Origin: Thermoleophilia bacterium
GTDB lineage: Bacteria > Actinomycetota > Thermoleophilia > RBG-16-64-13
Reading direction: 5' to 3'
Length of the DNA stretch: 6,461 nucleotides
Assembly (NCBI GenBank): GCA_016929985.1
Contig: JAFGIH010000228.1
Coordinates: forward strand, 1 to 6,461
In this document: positions 1 through 5,896 of the stretch, piece after piece
How positions within the stretch are numbered: the first letter of the stretch is position 1
How the letters are laid out: every line of letters begins with the position of its first letter
Translations under genes and position numbers: made by a program
Notes under the pieces: generated by a model
Told to the model about the DNA's origin: nothing
The model's input: only the letters and a program-made list of their open reading frames with translations
The model's database searches: none

Positions 1-667
1 GAGACAGCCCCCGCACGGCGGCCTTGGCTACGCCCGCCGGGTCTTTCATGATGCCGTACTTGACTGCCAGCGGCACCGGGATGCCCGTCCCATCGTACAG
101 CGAGGTGGCCACGGCTCCCGGCGCGACGCAGGTCACGCTCACGCCGTGCTCGCGGAGCTCCTCACGCAGGGCCGACGCGAAGCCGCGCAGGAACCGCTTG
201 GAGCTGCTGTAGTACGCGATACCGGGGAACTCACGCCACCCCGAGATGCTCGACACAAAGGCGATGCGCCCCCGGCGCCTGGCCGCCATGTCCCGGCCGA
301 AGTACTGGGCGAGGAGTGAGGGCGTCACCACGTGGAGTTGCATCATGGTCTGGATGCGGTCGGGCTCGGTGTCGATGACGTCTCCGAAGAAGAAGATCCC
401 CGCGTTGCTCACCAGGATGTCGACCTCTAGCCCCCGGCAGATCACCTCGTCGTACAGTACGCGGGCGGCCTCGGGATGGGCAAGATCCATCTGGATGGTC
501 TGCGCGTCGACCTGGTACTCGGCCTCCAGCTCGCGGGCGGCCGCAACCAGCTCGGTATCCCGGTTGCTCACCATTATCAGCCAGTGCCCCCGGCGGGCCA
601 ACTCTCGCGCGATCGCGAGCCCGATGCCCGAGCATGCTCCGGTGACGAGTGAGTAGGTTTGCGTCAT
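1..667 (-). CDS. Short-chain dehydrogenase/reductase (SDR), classical type, C-terminus cut by window edge
   Basis: An NAD(P)-dependent oxidoreductase of the classical SDR family; the substrate cannot be told. 222 residues are visible from the ATG at 665-667, and the frame stays open past base 1. Rossmann motif TGACSGIG is at residues 9-16, the NAG motif at 88-90, the catalytic Ser at about S140 (VSSISG), and YSSSK at 153-157 supplies the Tyr and Lys exactly 13 residues after that Ser. Arg36 after the second beta strand favours NADP(H), by family analogy. The fourth member of the usual Asn-Ser-Tyr-Lys tetrad appears to be His112 (MMQLHVV, where relatives have LNV). VAPGAVATSL at 181-190 is the typical PG motif after the active site. 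The start is supported by GGAG at 673-676 (read on the minus strand), five bases upstream. It is divergent from the glycoamylase-like gene. The overall pattern resembles the DltE/COG0300-like SDR group; this subgroup call is tentative. Confidence 0.93.
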   Translation of the reverse strand, partial: MTQTYSLVTGACSGIGLAIARELARRGHWLIMVSNRDTELVAAARELEAEYQVDAQTIQMDLAHPEAARVLYDEVICRGLEVDILVSNAGIFFFGDVIDTEPDRIQTMMQLHVVTPSLLAQYFGRDMAARRRGRIAFVSSISGWREFPGIAYYSSSKRFLRGFASALREELREHGVSVTCVAPGAVATSLYDGTGIPVPLAVKYGIMKDPAGVAKAAVRGLS

Positions 668-712
668 AGTGTCTCCATACCGCTCTTGGTACTGTAGCTC
701 AAAGGACGAGGC

Positions 713-735
713 CCGGGGAAGGAGTCTCTCCCCGG
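713..735. other. Imperfectly placed hairpin in the divergent spacer
   Basis: CCGGGGA (713-719) and TCCCCGG (729-735) form a perfect 7-bp inverted repeat with a 9-base loop, inside the 114-bp spacer between the divergent SDR and glycoamylase-like genes. It could be an operator, a leader hairpin or chance in GC-rich DNA. I found no convincing -35/-10 pair for either gene in this spacer. Confidence 0.3.
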
Positions 736-772
736 CCGGGCGAATGTTGCCTAGATGTGCCGGCGCCCCGTG

Positions 773-779
773 GGAGGGG
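773..779 (+). promoter_or_regulatory. Shine-Dalgarno site that decides the start at 782
   Basis: GGAGGGG lies just upstream of the in-frame ATG at 782-784. The alternative in-frame ATG at 755 has no purine-rich site before it. The start at 782 is therefore preferred, which shortens the protein by nine residues. Confidence 0.7.
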
Positions 780-781
780 AT

Positions 782-2446
782 ATGGTCCTTCAACCTGTCC
801 ACGAATACTCCACGTCCTTTCAGGACTACTCCAACCCGTTTCATTTCTGCACTCATCTCGGGACCGACTACGGCCCCTTGGGGCCGGACGCAGGGCAGAT
901 ATCCTGGAAGAAAGGACAGGTCTGTGTCGACCTGGGACCGACCGAGATGGCGGGCATGTGGCACAGCCTGGAAGGGTTGGCTCACGAGAAAGACCGCCGG
1001 CTGGACTTCATGAAGTGCTACCCGAACGTTCGCGATGACTTTCAGCCGGTGTGTGTGGGGATGACCGTGGGAGTGCGGGGCCAGGGTTCGCTCAAGTTCG
1101 AGCTCAGGTCGCCCGATGCACGCATCCTGTGGTGGGCCACGGAAGATCTCTCCACGGACGACCGGTGGGAGGAGCTGTCGTTCTCGTGGATGCCCGGCGA
1201 CCTGCGTGAGGTCAAGTTCTTGAACTGGGTCGCCGAACCGGGGGCGAGGATCTGCGTCGACTATCTGCGCCTCGTCTTGGAGATGCCGGCTGACGTGCCT
1301 TTCCCCCAGGAGGTGTTCCTGAGGTCGTACGCCAAGCTGGCCCGCTGTTGGGAGCCGGGTTCGGGCCTAGTGCGAGACCGCGCTCATTGGCCCGCGGGTG
1401 CGTGTGACTCCATCCCCGCCAGCGGGCTGTTCTGTCTGGCTACCTCTACGGCCGCGAAGATGGGACTCGTCAAGACGGCCGTCGCCGAACGGATCCTGGG
1501 CAAGATCTACGCGTTGGTGTCCAGAGTGCAGAGGGCCAAGGGCCTGCTCCCTTGCTTCGTCCAGAAGACCGGCTCCCAGTACAAGATCCGCGAGGGCACC
1601 GAGTACAGCACCTTCGACACCAGCGTCTACTATCACAGCATGTTTCTGGCCGCCCAGATGCTCTGGGATGGCAAGACACTGGCCGGACTGACCAAGGCCG
1701 TCCGTGCGATAGAGTTCGACGGGCTGCGCGATCCCCAGGGCTACGTCCTGCACGGCCTGCTCGACGACGGGCGTACGCCGGCCACGGGTTCGTGGTGCGA
1801 ATGGGGAGGGGAGACTGCCCTTGTGTTGTTGCTGGAACGCATGGCCTTGGGGGAGGACGCCCAGCTCGAGATGGAAGGCGGCGGCAAGGTGAACGGCGGC
1901 GTAGGGTATGTCGCCGAGCTGCAAAGCCTCTTCTACCCCGACTTCTCGTTCAACGAGATCGATGCGGTCAGCGGGGTGAACTGGCTCATGGCCCGGCGGG
2001 AACTGCTGGCCGAGCAGAAGAGCTACGTGTCGAGCAAGTGGAAGCGCTCCGCAGCGGCCGGCGCAGGGCTGTATGGCCTCTCGGCGGGGGAGGCCCCGCG
2101 CGGTGGCGGCTACGTGGTCAACGGCACCAAGAGTTCCGGCAGAGCGGGGATCATCCACCCGCACTACATTGTGATGTCCGGGGCTCTCGAACACGATCCC
2201 ATGGTGGTGTATCGTGCGCTGGAGGCGATGGAGGCCCGCGGGCTGTTCCCGCCCTGGGGTATGGTGGAGAGCTTCACCAAGGACCTCGACGAGTATCTGC
2301 CCATGATCGGCTCTCTCACCGCGGCCTACGAGTGCATCGCGTCGCATCACCTCTGGGCCAAGCAGAGTGGCCGGCCCGACCAGATCTACAGGGCCTGTGA
2401 GAGTAGCCCCCTGCTCTTTGAGGCGGTGAGGGCCTTCTACCCGTGA
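782..2446 (+). CDS. Glycoamylase-like (GH144/PF10091-type) alpha/alpha-barrel protein with N-terminal beta domain
   Basis: Probable glycan-active protein of 554 residues. Residues about 45-170 are rich in beta-type sequence and resemble a carbohydrate-binding-like sandwich domain (for example SLKFELRSPDARILWW, then a closing RICVDYLRLVLEM strand). From about 175 the order of motifs matches the glycoamylase-like family: FLRSYAKLARCWE followed by GLVRDR (about 179-200), SIPASGLFCLAT (about 210-221), STFDTSVYYHSMFLAAQM (about 276-293), SWCEWGGETALVLL (337-350), LYGLSAGEAP (about 430-439), GIIHPHYIVMSGALEHDP (456-473) and WGMVESF (492-498). That family includes beta-1,2-glucan-degrading enzymes (GH144, GH162) and many uncharacterised members, so the substrate is not assigned. 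Acidic residues in the SWCEWGGE and WGMVES segments are candidate active-site positions by location only. No signal peptide or membrane segment is visible, so a cytoplasmic protein or non-classical export is implied. It ends 81 bp before the pseudokinase gene on the same strand, so cotranscription remains possible. Confidence 0.75.
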   Translation: MVLQPVHEYSTSFQDYSNPFHFCTHLGTDYGPLGPDAGQISWKKGQVCVDLGPTEMAGMWHSLEGLAHEKDRRLDFMKCYPNVRDDFQPVCVGMTVGVRGQGSLKFELRSPDARILWWATEDLSTDDRWEELSFSWMPGDLREVKFLNWVAEPGARICVDYLRLVLEMPADVPFPQEVFLRSYAKLARCWEPGSGLVRDRAHWPAGACDSIPASGLFCLATSTAAKMGLVKTAVAERILGKIYALVSRVQRAKGLLPCFVQKTGSQYKIREGTEYSTFDTSVYYHSMFLAAQMLWDGKTLAGLTKAVRAIEFDGLRDPQGYVLHGLLDDGRTPATGSWCEWGGETALVLLLERMALGEDAQLEMEGGGKVNGGVGYVAELQSLFYPDFSFNEIDAVSGVNWLMARRELLAEQKSYVSSKWKRSAAAGAGLYGLSAGEAPRGGGYVVNGTKSSGRAGIIHPHYIVMSGALEHDPMVVYRALEAMEARGLFPPWGMVESFTKDLDEYLPMIGSLTAAYECIASHHLWAKQSGRPDQIYRACESSPLLFEAVRAFYP

Positions 2447-2449
2447 TGC

Positions 2450-2462
2450 ACCGGCGGCCGGT
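2450..2462. repeat. Short GC inverted repeat after the glycoamylase-like gene
   Basis: ACCGGC and GCCGGT flank a single G, giving a 13-base near-palindrome four bases after the upstream stop codon. The centre is too tight for a normal hairpin and no T-run follows, so a terminator is unlikely. It could be a protein-binding site or chance. Confidence 0.25.
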
Positions 2463-2468
2463 CGAGTC

Positions 2469-2497
2469 TGGACTTACCTGCGTGGTAAGGCTATCCT
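2469..2497 (+). promoter_or_regulatory. Candidate sigma70-type promoter for the pseudokinase-SLH/kelch operon
   Basis: TGGACT at 2469-2474 matches TTGACA at four of six positions, and TATCCT at 2492-2497 matches TATAAT at four of six, with an ideal 17-bp spacing. Transcription would begin near 2504, giving a leader of about 24 bases before the GTG start, with GGAGG at 2518-2522. The match is moderate and the sigma factor is assumed. Confidence 0.45.
2473..2489. promoter_or_regulatory. Inverted repeat within the promoter spacer, possible operator
   Basis: CTTACC (2473-2478) and GGTAAG (2484-2489) are perfect inverted arms around TGCGT. The repeat overlaps the last bases of the proposed -35 element and fills most of the -35/-10 spacer, a position where a dimeric regulator could block or remodel RNA polymerase binding. 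No regulator is identified. No T-run follows, so it does not look like a terminator. Confidence 0.35.
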
Positions 2498-2527
2498 TTC
2501 ACTCCCAAAGAGACCCCGGAGGAACGT

Positions 2528-3949
2528 GTGGTCCGTACTCTCGGCCCGTATGAGATCCGCTCCAAACTGGGACGGGGGGTCGCTGCTGTGTTCTGGCGCG
2601 CCTACGACCCGGTGCTGGAGCGCGAAGTGGCCCTTCGCGAGGTAGTCATCCCGTTCGATCTGGATCCCTCGGTGCGTTCTGAATTCGTGGACGGGTTCCT
2701 GCAACGGGGCCGGATGGCCGCGAAGCTGTCGCATCCGGGGCTGGTGGAGGTCTACTCGGCCGACGTCTACGACGGCCGGCCGGTACTGGTCACCGAGATC
2801 GTCGAAGGGGAGGCCCTCGCTCATGTGCTCGCGCGAGGCGCCCTCAGCTCCTCGTCGACCTACTACCTGCTCGACCAGATTCTCGATGCCGCGACGTACG
2901 CGCACGGTGAGGGGGTGGTGCACGAAGCCATCTCACCGGATACGGTTCTGGTCACGCGTGAGGGACGGGTCAAGATCGCGGACTTCGGAACCACCGGACT
3001 GTTTGCCGGCATACCCACCGGCCGCAGGGCGGCGGTGGGCCCTCCCGGCTACGTGGCGCCCGAGCAGATCGACGGCGCCAAGGCCGACCACAGGTCCGAT
3101 CTCTTCTCGATAGGGGTGCTGGGCTACGAGATGCTCTCGGGGGTCAACCCGTTCGGAGCTTCCGAGGGCCTCTCCGCGGCGGCGATCTCCTATCGCGTTG
3201 TGCACGAGCCGCCGGCTCCGCTCCCTGCCGAGGTCCAGGCCGCAGGCCCATGGGCGGATCCCCGGGCCGTGTTCGGCGCTGCTCTTGCCAAAAACCCGGA
3301 TCGGCGATTCCAGAGCGCGGAGGAGTTCCGCGCCGCGCTCCATGGGGGAGCGGTTCCCACGAACACCGCGCTGCTGGCCGTTGCTGCACCGAAGACCGTT
3401 CGGCTGGAGGCAGAGCCGGCAGTCACTGCCGTCACTCCCGGCCCGGCGCCGCGCCGGGCACGCCGCGCGCGGCGCGTGGGCGGCGGCTGGTGGAGCGGCC
3501 GGGTCGGTCTGGGCTTGACCGCCGCGGCTCTGCTGGTCGCCTGCGCGGTGGGAGCGGGGCTTTTCTTCGGCCTTGGTGACTCGTCATCCGGGAACACGAC
3601 CACGACGGTGGACGCTTCGTTGGAGTCGACATTGTCTTCCGCGACATCGTCGTCCACCACCCTTAGCACGGCATCAGCGGTGCCCTCGTCGACTACTGTG
3701 ACTCTGGTCCCGGGCACCACTACTTCCACCACGCTTCCGCCCGCCACGACTACTTCGTCCACGACTACGACGACGGTAGCGCCGACCACCACTACGGTTG
3801 CTCCGACTACCACTACGGTTCAACAGACCACGACCACCCGGCGTCCGACCACTACCACGACACGGCGTCCGACCACCACGACCACTCAGCCCTCTACCAC
3901 GACTACCACTGAGTTCGTCACACCCACCACCTTGGGGCCTGGACAATGA
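2528..3949 (+). CDS. PknB-like membrane pseudokinase with Thr-rich extracytoplasmic tail
   Basis: A 473-residue Hanks-type kinase-fold protein that is predicted to be catalytically dead. Fold markers are present: G15-R-G17 loop start, HP at 69-70, DFG 152-154, APE 177-179, Asp191 of subdomain IX (SDLFSIGVLGYEM) and the NPDRRF segment at 256-261. Key catalytic positions are changed: the beta3 Lys is Arg37 (EVALREV), the alphaC Glu aligns to Arg60 (FLQRGRMAAKLSHP), HRD reads HEA at 132-134 so the catalytic Asp is Ala134, the loop Lys is Ser136, the Asn is Thr139, and the third Gly of the loop is Ala20. After the fold come a basic juxtamembrane stretch (PRRARRARR, 308-316), one transmembrane helix (about 326-348) and a Ser/Thr-rich outer tail (352-473), where PknB would have PASTA domains. 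The GTG start is set by GGAGG at 2518-2522. Its TGA overlaps the next ATG (ATGA), implying translational coupling. A weakly active atypical kinase cannot be fully excluded. Confidence 0.9.
   Translation: MVRTLGPYEIRSKLGRGVAAVFWRAYDPVLEREVALREVVIPFDLDPSVRSEFVDGFLQRGRMAAKLSHPGLVEVYSADVYDGRPVLVTEIVEGEALAHVLARGALSSSSTYYLLDQILDAATYAHGEGVVHEAISPDTVLVTREGRVKIADFGTTGLFAGIPTGRRAAVGPPGYVAPEQIDGAKADHRSDLFSIGVLGYEMLSGVNPFGASEGLSAAAISYRVVHEPPAPLPAEVQAAGPWADPRAVFGAALAKNPDRRFQSAEEFRAALHGGAVPTNTALLAVAAPKTVRLEAEPAVTAVTPGPAPRRARRARRVGGGWWSGRVGLGLTAAALLVACAVGAGLFFGLGDSSSGNTTTTVDASLESTLSSATSSSTTLSTASAVPSSTTVTLVPGTTTSTTLPPATTTSSTTTTTVAPTTTTVAPTTTTVQQTTTTRRPTTTTTRRPTTTTTQPSTTTTTEFVTPTTLGPGQ
3776..3910 (+). repeat. 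Tandem Thr-rich coding repeats in the pseudokinase tail
   Basis: Two kinds of in-frame tandem unit lie side by side. Three 21-base units (3776-3796, 3797-3817, 3818-3838) encode VAPTTTT, VAPTTTT and VQQTTTT. Three 24-base units (3839-3862, 3863-3886, 3887-3910) encode RRPTTTTT twice and then QPSTTTTT. Copies are similar but not identical at DNA level, with mixed Thr codons. An extended, possibly O-glycosylated cell-wall-spanning stalk is the likely role. Confidence 0.85.
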
Positions 3950-5706
3950 AGAGTCTGCTTCGGAAGATGAGATCCAAACGCGCCCTGCTGGTCGTCGGCG
4001 CCGGCTTGGGTCTCCTGGTCTGCCTGCTGGCCGTCCCGGCCTTGGCAGTCACGTTCACCGATGTCCACTCCGACACCTGGGATGACCCTGACTATCCGGA
4101 GGCTGTAGGGGCGCTCTCCGATCTGGGGATCGTGACCGGGTATTCCGATGGGACGTTCCGTCCTCACAACACGGTGATCAGACAGCAGTTCGCCAAGATG
4201 ATCGTGAAGACCCTGGGTCTCCCCGTCACAGGCCAGGAGGTTTGTCCCTTCACAGACGTGGCGGAGGATACCCCGTTCATCGATCCCTTCTATCCCGACA
4301 AGTATGTGGCCGCCTGCGCCTCCCATGGCATCACAAAGGGCAAGACGGCGACCACCTTTGCTCCGTACGACACCATCACCCGGGCCCAGGTCCTGACGAT
4401 GGTGGTGCGGTCGGCCGAGCGACTGGGCGTACCTCTGGAGGAACCGAACGAGGCGTACTACGCGGGCACTTTGGCCAATTCCACGTTCCGGAATCTCAAG
4501 GACTCCATCCACGGACACAACGTCCAGATCGCGGAGATGAACAATCTGGTCTGGGGCATATGGCCCGACACGGCGACCTTCTGGGATGTCAAAAAGGAAG
4601 CCACCCGGGGTGAGGTAGTGCTGATCCTATGGCGTCTCTGGCAGAAGATGAACCCGTCGTCTACCACCACCACCGAAGAGACGTCCACTACCACTACCAC
4701 CGAGGGAACCACTACCACTACCGAAGACACCACTACCACTACCGAAGAGACAACCAGTACCACGCTCCCCGCGGGCAACTATTGGCATCAGATCGAGCCG
4801 GCCGGCGTTCCCCCAGCGGCTCGTGACAGGGCCACCATGGTCAGCATTCCCGAGAGTGGGGCCGCGATCATGTTCGGGGGGCAGGGCGTCACAGACGAAG
4901 CCTTCTCCGACACCTGGCGTTTCGATTTGACGGACGGCACGTGGACGCAGCTCGCGCCTACGGGGACCACACTGGTGGGCCGCCGAGGCAGCGCCGCGGT
5001 CTATGCAGCCGCCGGCGGCGAGGTGGTCATGTTCGGCGGGTACGGCTCAGGATATCTTGGTGACACTTGGTCTTACGATCCGGTCGCCGATGCATGGACG
5101 CAGCTGCAACCCGGCGGGAGAACGCCCGTTGGCCGGCACGGCCACTCTATGGTGTATGACTCGTCTCGCGACAAGGTGATCATGTTCGGCGGCTACGACG
5201 GCGGCTATCTCAACGACCTTTGGGAGTACGACCCGGTCATCAACGCTTGGACTGAGCTCAGGCCTTCGGGGACGCTGCCCGTTGGCCGGTATGACCACTC
5301 GATGCTCTACGATGTCCTTCGGCACAGAGTGGTCCTGTTTGCCGGGCAGCTCAACACCGGCGCCTCCAACGACCTTTGGGAGTACGACCGGGCGGCCAAC
5401 CAGTGGACGAAGGTCTATCCGTCAGGCTCGGCGCCTTCGGCCCGGGCAGGGTTCTCAATGATCTACGACTCCGACACCCGGCAGGCTCTGCTCTTTGGTG
5501 GCCGCTCAAACGTCGCCTACGATGATTGTTGGGCATACGGTCCGGCCGCCGAGACCTGGACTGAGCTTCAGCCCGTCGGCAAACCGCCGGCAGCCCGCAC
5601 CGGCGCCGCGATGATATACGACTCGGTAGGCGATCGATGCATCCTGTTTGGTGGCGCGGACGCCGGTGGCCTATATCTGGGAGACATCTGGGAGCTCGTC
5701 CCGTAA
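3946..5706 (+). CDS. Secreted S-layer homology (SLH) protein with Thr-rich linker and six-repeat kelch propeller
   Basis: A 586-residue cell-surface protein. The signal peptide is clear: basic MKSLLRKMRSKR, hydrophobic core 13-30, and PALA-V cleavage after about residue 34. Three SLH modules follow: 37-91 (FTDV, then GIVTGYSDGTFRP), 101-161 (FTDV, then HGITKGK and ITRAQV) and a divergent third at about 179-235 ending in ATRGEVVLILWRLW. SLH triplets normally bind secondary cell-wall polymer. A Thr/Glu linker spans about 238-273. Residues 279-586 hold six kelch repeats, marked by MFGG (309), MFGG (362), MFGG (413), LFAG (464), LFGG (516) and LFGG (567), each followed by an (x)DxW strand and most by a WTxL strand. 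The last repeat stops at DIWELVP without its WTxL strand, and the segment YWHQIEP at 279-285 could supply it, closing a six-bladed ring. The start overlaps the pseudokinase stop (ATGA) and has no strong ribosome site of its own, so coupling to the upstream gene is expected. The ligand is unknown. Confidence 0.93.
   Translation: MKSLLRKMRSKRALLVVGAGLGLLVCLLAVPALAVTFTDVHSDTWDDPDYPEAVGALSDLGIVTGYSDGTFRPHNTVIRQQFAKMIVKTLGLPVTGQEVCPFTDVAEDTPFIDPFYPDKYVAACASHGITKGKTATTFAPYDTITRAQVLTMVVRSAERLGVPLEEPNEAYYAGTLANSTFRNLKDSIHGHNVQIAEMNNLVWGIWPDTATFWDVKKEATRGEVVLILWRLWQKMNPSSTTTTEETSTTTTTEGTTTTTEDTTTTTEETTSTTLPAGNYWHQIEPAGVPPAARDRATMVSIPESGAAIMFGGQGVTDEAFSDTWRFDLTDGTWTQLAPTGTTLVGRRGSAAVYAAAGGEVVMFGGYGSGYLGDTWSYDPVADAWTQLQPGGRTPVGRHGHSMVYDSSRDKVIMFGGYDGGYLNDLWEYDPVINAWTELRPSGTLPVGRYDHSMLYDVLRHRVVLFAGQLNTGASNDLWEYDRAANQWTKVYPSGSAPSARAGFSMIYDSDTRQALLFGGRSNVAYDDCWAYGPAAETWTELQPVGKPPAARTGAAMIYDSVGDRCILFGGADAGGLYLGDIWELVP
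4657..4764 (+). repeat. Tandem Thr/Glu-rich coding repeats in the SLH-kelch linker
   Basis: This low-complexity stretch encodes the hinge between the SLH anchor and the propeller. Units TTTTTED (4708-4728) and TTTTTEE (4729-4749) are consecutive 21-base repeats differing only at the final base, and diverged related units precede them. The alternating ACC/ACT pattern suggests recent slippage or unequal-crossover expansion. Confidence 0.85.
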
Positions 5707-5716
5707 GGTTGAGGGT

Positions 5717-5761
5717 CCGGGCGGGAGCCCGGCCGCGGGGCGCCCGCTTGGCGGGCGCGGC
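5717..5761 (+). terminator. Two adjacent GC-rich hairpins after the SLH-kelch gene
   Basis: CCGGGC-GGGA-GCCCGG (5717-5732) is a perfect 6-bp stem with a GGGA (GNRA-type) loop. GCGCCCGC-TTG-GCGGGCGC (5740-5758) is a perfect 8-bp stem, with an alternative outer pairing of GCCGCG (5732-5737) and CGCGGC (5756-5761). No T-run follows. They start 10 bases after the stop codon and could stabilise the mRNA 3' end or assist termination. Confidence 0.45.
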
Positions 5762-5787
5762 TACCTGACATCGAGCGCGAAGAAAAC

Positions 5788-5815
5788 GAAGAGCCCCGCT
5801 TTCGCGGGGCTCTTC
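5788..5815. terminator. Strong intrinsic terminator, probably bidirectional between convergent genes
   Basis: GAAGAGCCCCGC (5788-5799) and GCGGGGCTCTTC (5804-5815) form a perfect 12-bp stem with a four-base loop. Read on the minus strand the loop is GAAA, a stable GNRA tetraloop, and the stem is followed by GTTTTCTTC, a good U-tract. Read on the plus strand the downstream sequence is TGTGTCTT, a weaker tract. It probably terminates the minus-strand iron-sulfur gene best and also serves the SLH-kelch operon. Confidence 0.88.
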
Positions 5816-5825
5816 TGTGTCTTGC

Positions 5826-5842
5826 CTGGTGACCCTCACCAG
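5826..5842. repeat. Small hairpin between terminator and iron-sulfur gene
   Basis: CTGGTGA and TCACCAG form a perfect 7-bp inverted repeat around CCC. On the minus strand it lies between the stop codon at 5897-5899 and the main terminator, so it would form in the 3' untranslated region of the iron-sulfur subunit mRNA. It has no adjacent T-run, so a terminator role of its own is doubtful. Confidence 0.4.
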
Positions 5843-5896
5843 AGCCTCGCCGACGCTCGCGCGGCCGGCCGGGCTGAGTGAAGGTCGGAGCACCCC

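Noticed and set aside
246..656. Plus-strand open frame opposite the SDR
   Set aside because: The minus strand carries all classical SDR motifs in the right order, so the plus frame is a shadow.
755..757. Upstream ATG as the start of the glycoamylase-like gene
   Set aside because: It lacks a ribosome site, while the ATG at 782 is directly preceded by GGAGGGG.
1367..2350. Long open frame of 327 codons on the minus strand, opposite the glycoamylase-like gene
   Set aside because: It is a product of GC-rich codon bias. The plus-strand frame has family motifs and a good ribosome site, while the antisense translation has no recognisable domain.
3190..3813. Minus-strand open frame rich in Val runs opposite the pseudokinase tail
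   Set aside because: The Val runs are simply the complement of the Thr repeat codons; the opposite strand encodes a clear kinase fold and transmembrane helix.
3776..3910. CRISPR-like array suggested by short repeats
   Set aside because: The units are contiguous without spacers, in frame and encode Thr-rich protein sequence.
3581..3946. PASTA domains expected at the end of a PknB-like protein
   Set aside because: The outer region is only Ser/Thr/Pro low-complexity sequence; no PASTA pattern is visible.
3886..4518. Minus-strand open frame of 210 codons across the operon junction
   Set aside because: It runs antisense to the ATGA-coupled junction and the SLH modules, and has no motif of its own.
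5351..5893. Minus-strand open frame of 180 codons through the kelch 3' end and the terminator
   Set aside because: It crosses a strong terminator hairpin, is Arg/Pro-rich and has no domain pattern.
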